Of a stretch of 34,598 nt of DNA, positions 30,891 through 34,598 are shown piece after piece. The translations under genes were made by a program, and so were the position numbers. Numbering within the stretch: position 1 is the first letter of the stretch; every line of letters begins with the position of its first letter. Source of the stretch: an uncultured Acholeplasmatales bacterium (GTDB taxonomy: Bacteria; Bacillota_I; Bacilli_A; Acholeplasmatales; UBA5453); assembly GCA_927433595.1 (NCBI GenBank), contig CAKMJY010000013.1, forward strand, positions 1 to 34,598. Direction: 5' to 3'. The notes beneath the pieces are model-generated. The model was not told the origin of the DNA and did not search any database. It was given only the letters and a program-made list of their open reading frames with translations.

Positions 30891-31886
30891 CTATAATGAT
30901 TCTCTTCTGACGATGTAGTGAGGCAACACGACTTGAAGTGAATCTAATTTTTCTTTGTTCATTAATTTGGTTAATAGACGCATCGCAACCGCACCGATAT
31001 CATAAACTGGGATATCAATTGAGGTTAAGGTTGGTCTAGATAAAATACCATATTTTGTGTTTTGGAAACCTGCAACAGCGACCATTTCTGGTACTCTTCT
31101 ACCGGTTTCACTTGAAATATTCATAAATGATACAGCAATTGAGTCTCTCACACCAATCGCACCATCGACTGCTTTATCACTAAAGAAGTTGGCGAAGTGT
31201 TGTCTATTGACAGATGTGTTCCCAGATGTTCTAAATACTTTTGGTTGTAAACCGGCTTCGTTCATCGCATTGGTATAACCCAATTCTTTTTGATCATTGA
31301 CAGAATATTTTCTAACAGTAGATAACATATAAATGTCTTTTCTGCCATTTTCAATCATTAGTTTTGTGATTTCATAACCAGCTTTTGCATAATCGATGGA
31401 TACCGATGGCACAGTTTGATCATCATAAATCACATTCGCTAAAACGAATGGGATGTCGTTATCATCAAATGTTTCTTTGATGGTTTTCATTTGGTTTAAG
31501 TCTAATTCATCATTTAATAGTAAGACGCCATCGACTTGTTCAGCAACGATGTCATTTAACAAATCAGAGATGTTGATATTTTCATGAGCTGAGAATAGTT
31601 TAATTGAATAACTATACTTCATCGCAATATCAGATATACCACCTAACATTTCTGCAACGCTCGCTCTTGTGATATCAGAGATTAAAACCCCGACGGTGGT
31701 CGTTTTTCTACTTGCTAAACCTCTAGCAATCGCATTTGGGCGATAACCCAATTCTTTGATGACTTTAAGGACACGTTCTCTCGTATCTGGTTTAACCTTC
31801 TCTGGATTGTTTAAGACACGTGATACAGTTGCCAATGATACTCTTGCGGCTAATGCAACTTCATAAATTGTTACTTTTGTACTCAT
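30891..31886 (-). CDS. ccpA: LacI family catabolite control protein A-like regulator
   Basis: VTIYEVALAARVSLATVSRVLNNPEKVKPDTRERVLKVIKELGYRPNAIARGLASRKTTTVGVLI is strongly CcpA-like. Confidence 0.85.
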   Translation of the reverse strand: MSTKVTIYEVALAARVSLATVSRVLNNPEKVKPDTRERVLKVIKELGYRPNAIARGLASRKTTTVGVLISDITRASVAEMLGGISDIAMKYSYSIKLFSAHENINISDLLNDIVAEQVDGVLLLNDELDLNQMKTIKETFDDNDIPFVLANVIYDDQTVPSVSIDYAKAGYEITKLMIENGRKDIYMLSTVRKYSVNDQKELGYTNAMNEAGLQPKVFRTSGNTSVNRQHFANFFSDKAVDGAIGVRDSIAVSFMNISSETGRRVPEMVAVAGFQNTKYGILSRPTLTSIDIPVYDIGAVAMRLLTKLMNKEKLDSLQVVLPHYIVRRESL

Positions 31887-31925
31887 AATCTCAACTCCTT
31901 ATAACAAGAAAATTATACCATTTAG

Positions 31926-31961
31926 TGTAAAGGCTTTCAACTGATTTGTGAAAAATTTTCA
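31926..31961. promoter_or_regulatory. Two cre-like palindromes upstream of ccpA (possible autoregulation)
   Basis: TGTAAAGGCTTTCA (31926-31939) and TGAAAAATTTTCA (31949-31961). Confidence 0.35.
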
Positions 31962-32003
31962 TAAATCGATTTCTTTGTGTGATTTTTACCGCATCAATCA
32001 AAG

Positions 32004-32034
32004 AAAAAACCGATACAAACGTATCGGTTTCAAC
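32004..32034 (-). terminator. Terminator downstream of rplS
   Basis: AAACCGATACaaacGTATCGGTTT with U-tract on minus strand. Confidence 0.85.
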
Positions 32035-32037
32035 TCA

Positions 32038-32400
32038 TTAAACTGTTCTTTTTTCTTTGATACGTGCAGCTTTAGTTGAAAGCGTGCGGATGTAGTTAAG
32101 TTTAGCTCTACGAACTTTACCACTACGAGCAACTTCTAGACGATCGATCGCTGGACTGTTCACTGGGAACGTTCTTTCGACGCCGACGCCATAAGATATC
32201 TTACGAACTGTAAAGGTTTCACTAATACCGCCACCTTGACGTTTGATGACCAATCCTTCAAATAATTGGATACGTTCGCGGTTACCTTCTTTAATTTTTA
32301 CATACACTTTTACTGTATCACCAGGATAGAAAGTTGGTACTTCCTTCATGTATGCGCTCGTAAGCTCTTGGATCAATTGTTGACCTTTAGCTCTTGCCAT
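32038..32400 (-). CDS. rplS: 50S ribosomal protein L19
   Basis: [60 protein letters not shown]; start at MARAKGQQ. Confidence 0.97.
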   Translation of the reverse strand: MARAKGQQLIQELTSAYMKEVPTFYPGDTVKVYVKIKEGNRERIQLFEGLVIKRQGGGISETFTVRKISYGVGVERTFPVNSPAIDRLEVARSGKVRRAKLNYIRTLSTKAARIKEKRTV

Positions 32401-32475
32401 GTTATTCACTCCTACTCTTCCAGTGTTCATAAAGGATTCTTTAGCGGACCACTGTGCTTTACCGATTACGGCATT
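32401..32475 (-). promoter_or_regulatory. Candidate L19 leader RNA upstream of rplS
   Basis: Conserved-looking structured leader GGTAAAGCACAGTGGTCCGCTAAAGAATCC...GAACACTGGAAGAGTAGGAGTG just before rplS; L19 leaders are known in Firmicutes. Confidence 0.45.
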
Positions 32476-32532
32476 TTGTATTATATCATAGATATAGAAA
32501 CGCATCAAGTGTTTTTGATGCTTATTTCAAAA

Positions 32533-32997
32533 TTAACAACCCGGTTGTGGTTCAATCGGACAGGTTTCACCATTTTCATCGATTGACATCAAACGATTAG
32601 AGAAATGACTGAATAATGCTTCTGATGTTGCGTCAATGACTTTGATGTTATAAAACCCCAATGAATCTAGGTAGCCGAACGCTTCTGACGCTGTTTCACT
32701 GTTGCCTGAGAATATAACAATCATGGCATATTTTTCGACATCGTTGAAATAGTCATCGAACTCTGTTCTTAATACGTGTCTGAAGCCAGTAACAAATGTC
32801 GCTTGATAGGCACTTTCTTCCCTAATATCTACGAAATAGAAATCTTTAAAGAATGCATCTTCTGCTTGATTAATCGCTAGGGATACTTCATTTAAATCTG
32901 TCCACGTTTCATTTTCCGCGTCTTTGATTAAAGGTGAGGTTTTCTCACACCCTGCTAAACTTAGGACCAATAAGGCCATGATTAATAGTTTCTTCAT
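32533..32997 (-). CDS. Lipoprotein with rhodanese-like domain lacking the catalytic Cys
   Basis: MKKLLIMALLVLSLAGCEK lipobox; YFVDIREESAYQATFVTGFRH ... AMIVIFSGNSETASEAFGYLDSLGFYNIKVID rhodanese pattern with Ser at the Cys position. Confidence 0.7.
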   Translation of the reverse strand: MKKLLIMALLVLSLAGCEKTSPLIKDAENETWTDLNEVSLAINQAEDAFFKDFYFVDIREESAYQATFVTGFRHVLRTEFDDYFNDVEKYAMIVIFSGNSETASEAFGYLDSLGFYNIKVIDATSEALFSHFSNRLMSIDENGETCPIEPQPGC

Positions 32998-33725
32998 TTT
33001 GTTTCACCTAATTCTTTTTTGATCTGTTCAAGCCATTTTAGATCTTGTTTGGTTAGTGGATAATCCTTTAATAAATCTGGACGTTTCATGTAAGTTTGTT
33101 TTAACGCTTCATAATGACGCCACTGGTCAATCTCTTTATGATTACCATTTTTAAGTACTTCAGGCACATCAAACCCTTGATAGGTTGCTGGTTTTGTATA
33201 ATGTGGGTGTTCTAATAGGCCATTTGAGAATGAATCATTTTCGTGAGATTCTTTCTTAATTACGTCATCCAGTAATCTAACGACTGCATCCGTGATCAGT
33301 AACGCTGGTATCTCACCACCCGTTAAAACGAAGTCTCCAACCGATACTTCTTCATCGACAAAATGATAGATGCGTTCATCAAAACCTTCGTAATGACCGG
33401 CTAATATGACGATATGTTCAAGTTGTGAAAGTGATTCAGCCATCTGTTGATTGAATGTTTTTCCCCTAGGTGATGTGATCAACACTTTGGTGTTTGCTTG
33501 TTTAATTGCTTGTAAGGCTTCATAAAGTGGTGGAAACTGTAATAACATCCCTGCGCCACCACCATAAGGTGTGTCATCGACTTTCTTGTGTTTAGATAAA
33601 CTATAATCTCTTAAATCGATGATATTAACTTCAACTAGACCCAAACCGATTGCACGACGCATGATTGACTCATCTAGTGTGTTTTTTAACATGTCAGGGA
33701 AGATTGTAATGATATCTATTCTCAC
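32994..33725 (-). CDS. trmD: tRNA (guanine-N1)-methyltransferase
   Basis: MRIDIITIFPDMLKNTLDESIMRRA, DDTPYGGGAGMLLQFPPLYEAL, DFVLTGGEIPALLITDAVVRL. Confidence 0.98.
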   Translation of the reverse strand: MRIDIITIFPDMLKNTLDESIMRRAIGLGLVEVNIIDLRDYSLSKHKKVDDTPYGGGAGMLLQFPPLYEALQAIKQANTKVLITSPRGKTFNQQMAESLSQLEHIVILAGHYEGFDERIYHFVDEEVSVGDFVLTGGEIPALLITDAVVRLLDDVIKKESHENDSFSNGLLEHPHYTKPATYQGFDVPEVLKNGNHKEIDQWRHYEALKQTYMKRPDLLKDYPLTKQDLKWLEQIKKELGETK

Positions 33726-34201
33726 AATAAGCCCTCGATTTCTTCAATCTTTATCACGTCATCAATGGTTTTCACAAATGCGTCTACAAAAGGGATTAAC
33801 GCTAGTTTTTCACCTGTGTCTACTTGTAATAAATGGCCTTGTGGGACTTCTAATACATCTTTGACGGTGCCTACTTGCTTATCATGTTGGTTAAATACTT
33901 TTTTACCGATTAAATCACTAAAATGATATTCGCCTTTATTGAGTTTTGGCTTTTCAGTTGTATAAAGGATCGACCCTTTTAAATGCTCGATTTGATTGAT
34001 ATGGTCATAACCTTCAAAACTCACGATCAAGTGGTCTTTGGCTGCTCTGACGGTTTTTATTTTAAATTTTAATTCACCTGACTCAGTCGTTGTATAGACC
34101 GTTTTACCCTTAACAAAGCGATCAAAATCAGTGTCTGTCTTTATTTTAACTTCACCACGAATCCCGTGTGTATTCGCTATTTTACCTATTTCATATGTCA
34201 T
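33722..34201 (-). CDS. rimM: Ribosome maturation factor RimM
   Basis: MTYEIGKIANTHGIRGEVKIKTDTD; position between khpA and trmD. Confidence 0.95.
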   Translation of the reverse strand: MTYEIGKIANTHGIRGEVKIKTDTDFDRFVKGKTVYTTTESGELKFKIKTVRAAKDHLIVSFEGYDHINQIEHLKGSILYTTEKPKLNKGEYHFSDLIGKKVFNQHDKQVGTVKDVLEVPQGHLLQVDTGEKLALIPFVDAFVKTIDDVIKIEEIEGLL

Positions 34202-34238
34202 CTTTATCACCTCTTTCATTATACATTGAACCAAACAA

Positions 34239-34263
34239 TAAAAAAAGAGATATCATCTCTTCT
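34239..34263 (-). terminator. Internal terminator/attenuator between khpA and rimM
   Basis: Minus strand AAGAGATgATATCTCTT TTTTTT. Confidence 0.65.
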
Positions 34264-34512
34264 TTAAAATGCATCAATGTCAATTTTAACGTGCTTGCCT
34301 TCTTTAGAAGCACCAGCATAAACAATAGTACGAATGGCTGAGGCAATCTTACCGCCCTTGCCAATGACACGGCCTAGATCTTCTTGATTTACCAAAACCT
34401 GGATAGCAAGGTCTGTCCCATCATCCGCAAGTGTTTTAACAAGTACATCCTCAGGGTGAAGCACTAATGGCGTAACGATATTTTTAACGAGTAAATCATA
34501 ATTAATAGCCAT
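34264..34512 (-). CDS. khpA: KH domain RNA-binding protein
   Basis: NQEDLGRVIGKGGKIASAIRTIVYAG KH motif; between rpsP and rimM. Confidence 0.92.
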   Translation of the reverse strand: MAINYDLLVKNIVTPLVLHPEDVLVKTLADDGTDLAIQVLVNQEDLGRVIGKGGKIASAIRTIVYAGASKEGKHVKIDIDAF

Positions 34513-34534
34513 TTCAGTAATCCCCCCTTTGGTA

Positions 34535-34598
34535 TTATTTGTCTAAAACTGAATATTTTTTGAATAAGCTTTTTACGGTTTCAGTTGGTTTAGCACCA
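34535..34598 (-). CDS. rpsP: 30S ribosomal protein S16, C-terminal fragment (truncated by window edge)
   Basis: Minus strand GAKPTETVKSLFKKYSVLDK*, typical S16 C-terminus, followed by khpA. Confidence 0.85.
   Translation of the reverse strand, partial: GAKPTETVKSLFKKYSVLDK

Overview
Low-GC, gene-dense chromosomal segment. Gene content and TGA used as a stop codon (for example at the NUDIX stop, 6133-6135) suggest an Acholeplasma-like Mollicute or close Firmicute relative; this is inference from sequence only. Nearly every ORF is housekeeping: pyrH(partial)-tsf-rpsB; S9 peptidase; cobalamin-type ECF uptake pair; dut-NUDIX-xerC/D-trmFO; LacI regulator; ABC exporter; folT; pckG-tdh-kbl-GNAT-ung; gap; nadK / CYTH; guaC; spx; pepF; CPA2 antiporter plus PII-like protein; trpS; DagK-like kinase plus tyrS; ccpA; rpsP(partial)-khpA-rimM-trmD-lipoprotein-rplS. 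The most interesting content lies between the genes. I recognise six cis-regulatory RNAs: cobalamin, THF, c-di-GMP-I and c-di-AMP riboswitches and two T-boxes (trpS, tyrS), plus structured leaders upstream of rpsB, rplS and spx. Main anomalies: (1) an orphan c-di-GMP-I riboswitch with its own promoter and terminator but no downstream ORF, pointing antisense toward guaC; (2) a ~218 bp MITE-like element with 24-25 bp terminal inverted repeats and TTTA flanks in that same gap; (3) 53 nt of complete identity between the trpS and tyrS T-boxes; (4) a c-di-AMP riboswitch over a cation antiporter plus PII-like operon; (5) a Rho_N/SAP-like C-terminal extension on ribosomal protein S2; (6) a rhodanese-like lipoprotein lacking the catalytic Cys inside the trmD-rplS operon. 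No CRISPR array, tRNA, rRNA or intact transposase was seen.
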